Shown piece after piece: positions 34,559 to 35,940 of a DNA stretch of 35,940 nucleotides. The notes under the pieces are model-generated. The model worked only from the letters and a program-made list of their open reading frames with translations. It was not told the origin of the DNA and ran no database searches. The number at the start of each line of letters is the position of its first letter. Position 1 is the first letter of the stretch. Source of the stretch: Sphingomonas sp. (lineage in GTDB: Bacteria; Pseudomonadota; Alphaproteobacteria; Sphingomonadales; Sphingomonadaceae); contig JABFXK010000086.1 of NCBI GenBank assembly GCA_013361785.1, positions 1 through 35,940 of the forward strand. Reading direction: 5' to 3'. The translations under genes and the position numbers were made by a program.

Positions 34559-35940
34559 CGTGCATCCACTTCTGAAGAGGCCAGGAGAGAAGGAACAGCA
34601 CCACGCCCGCGCCGATGGCGACCCAGGCGATGGTCGTGAACGTGTGAGTATAGGTGGCGAGGCTGACCTTGAGGTTCGTGACCTGCCCGCCGACCGTCTC
34701 GACGCTCGCAAACTGGGCCACCACGCCCGCGAAATATTGAGCAACCGAGATCGACAGGAACCAGACGCCCATCATCAGACCGACGATGCGCGCGATCGAC
34801 AGCTTGGTGATCATCGACAGGCCGACCGGTGAGATGCACAGCTCGGCCAGCGAATGAATGAGATAGAGGCCCGCTAGCCACCACAGGCCAACCTGGAAAT
34901 TATTCGCCGCATCCGCGAACGTGGATCCCCAGATCAGGAACAGGAATCCTGCGCCAACGCCCACCAGTGCAATCGCGAACTTGACCGGGATCGACGGTTC
35001 CAGCCCGCGCTTGGCAAGGCCGGTCCACAGCATGCTCATTAGCGGCGCGAACAGCACGATACAGATTGGGTTGAAGTTCTGCGTCTGCGGCGCCGAGATG
35101 GTGAAGAGGCCGAAGACGCTGCGATCGGTGTTGCGGTCAGCGAACAAGGTGAGCGACGATCCGGCCTGCTCAAACAAAGTCCAGAAGAAGACGTTGAAAG
35201 TGATCAGGATCATGGCCGCGCACATCATCTGGAACTCGGTGCGTGTGCCCTTGGCGTAGGACCAGATCAGGATCGCGGGGACGCCGATCAGGAACGAGCC
35301 GAACAGCAGCTTGCCCATGAGCGAAAGCGACTCAATGTAGCCGAGGAACCCCGATCCAGGCTCGGGCTCGGGCGTGTTCATCAGGTTGACGAAGAGCAGA
35401 TAGAATAGTGGCACGGCAACGATCGCCGCGACGTAGACGAGCAGCGAGCGGTCCTTTTCCTTGGCCGGCGGCTCGCCATAACCGGCGAGACGGCCGCCGT
35501 CGAACTGCATCAGGAAGTAGGCGATCGACATGCCGACCCCGGCGAGCGCAAAGCCGGCCCACCAGCCTATCCAGTCTGCGAGTATCGGACAGGCGACTTG
35601 GCCAAGAATAGAGCCGAGGTTGATTCCCATGTAGAAAATCGTGAAGCCGGAATCGCGGCGCCGATCACCCTGGTCGTAAAGCGTGCCGACGATGGTCGAG
35701 ATGTTCGGCTTGAAGAACCCGTTGCCAACCGAAATCAGCGATAGCGCGATCAGCAGGATCGCCACGGTGAGCGGATCCCGCTGCCCATGGGACTCGAAAC
35801 CCCCCTTGGGAACCGTTCGTGCGACGCTGTTGTCGGGCCTCAGCAATGAGACGCTGCCGTCGTCATTGCCCCGGATCTGCAGCTTCTGGTTGCCAGCGAC
35901 GAGGTAGCGGACCTCATTACCCGTAGTTGGCCGGTCCTGG
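34548..35940 (-). CDS. POT-family (PTR2) peptide:proton symporter, partial (5' end outside window)
   Basis: A major-facilitator oligopeptide transporter that imports di- and tripeptides with protons. Family marks are GNGFFKPNISTIVGTLY, FYMGINLGSILGQV, FFWTLFEQAGSSLTLFAD, FNPICIVLFAPLMS, and AELCISPVGLSMITKL, with many transmembrane helices. The frame stays open to the right edge (residues such as VRYLVAGNQKLQIRG precede the first in-frame start-like codon at 35846), so the true start lies beyond the window. It ends WMHGVK and overlaps the amidohydrolase lipoprotein start, which makes one operon for peptide uptake and hydrolysis. Confidence 0.95.
   Translation of the reverse strand, partial: QDRPTTGNEVRYLVAGNQKLQIRGNDDGSVSLLRPDNSVARTVPKGGFESHGQRDPLTVAILLIALSLISVGNGFFKPNISTIVGTLYDQGDRRRDSGFTIFYMGINLGSILGQVACPILADWIGWWAGFALAGVGMSIAYFLMQFDGGRLAGYGEPPAKEKDRSLLVYVAAIVAVPLFYLLFVNLMNTPEPEPGSGFLGYIESLSLMGKLLFGSFLIGVPAILIWSYAKGTRTEFQMMCAAMILITFNVFFWTLFEQAGSSLTLFADRNTDRSVFGLFTISAPQTQNFNPICIVLFAPLMSMLWTGLAKRGLEPSIPVKFAIALVGVGAGFLFLIWGSTFADAANNFQVGLWWLAGLYLIHSLAELCISPVGLSMITKLSIARIVGLMMGVWFLSISVAQYFAGVVAQFASVETVGGQVTNLKVSLATYTHTFTTIAWVAIGAGVVLFLLSWPLQKWMHGVK

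Overview
This window is high-GC, densely packed chromosomal DNA whose gene content fits an alphaproteobacterium of the order Sphingomonadales (Sphingomonas or a close relative). This rests on recognising protein families, not on a search. Pointers are the GANTC methyltransferase CcrM next to rnhB, a three-subunit transhydrogenase with the 52-residue aa3-oxidase subunit IV, an exopolysaccharide locus with a GumC/ExoP-type tyrosine autokinase, a POT transporter beside secreted amidohydrolases, and the glmM-thiD-rnhB-ccrM-folP run. No insertion sequence, prophage, CRISPR array or obvious foreign island was seen.

Layout. 1-1.7 kb: surE facing two small secreted or anchored proteins of unknown role. 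1.9-3.7 kb: aguA-aguB, agmatine to putrescine. 3.7-5.0 kb: a family 5 uracil-DNA glycosylase followed by a frameshifted TMEM175-like channel gene. 5.0-5.6 kb: folK and tRNA-Lys(TTT). 5.6-11.2 kb (minus): exopolysaccharide genes encoding outer-membrane export lipoprotein, chain-length/autokinase, a repeat-type periplasmic protein and an O-antigen ligase/polymerase. 11.3-16.1 kb (minus): metallophosphatase, apaG, recO, a uvrC broken by two in-frame amber codons, and an Asp/Glu racemase-family gene. 16.2-24.0 kb: transhydrogenase genes in two blocks. pntAB-pntB lie at 16.2-17.9 kb, and the aa3-oxidase subunit IV gene plus pntAA lie at 22.7-24.0 kb. About 4.8 kb between them holds a CHASE2/EAL signalling gene (frame broken at an 11-bp tandem repeat), a self-contained small-peptide transcription unit, yjbQ, a YbaK-type editing deacylase and an FAD oxidoreductase. 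24.1-25.6 kb: a sigma-54-type regulator with degenerate key motifs. 25.6-31.7 kb (minus): a Rossmann protein, folP, ccrM, rnhB, a thiD-VOC fusion and glmM. 31.8-35.9 kb (minus): a peptide/amidohydrolase group (POT transporter, lipoprotein amidohydrolase, degenerate amidohydrolase) running off the right edge.

Most genes are housekeeping. The points most worth a second look are the 26-codon peptide unit at 20.45-20.66 kb with its own promoter and terminator, the tandem-repeat frame break in the CHASE2/EAL gene, the doubly interrupted uvrC, the split transhydrogenase operon and the ThiD-VOC fusion. Three different genes carry disruptions, so the read evidence behind the assembly should be checked before any is called biological.
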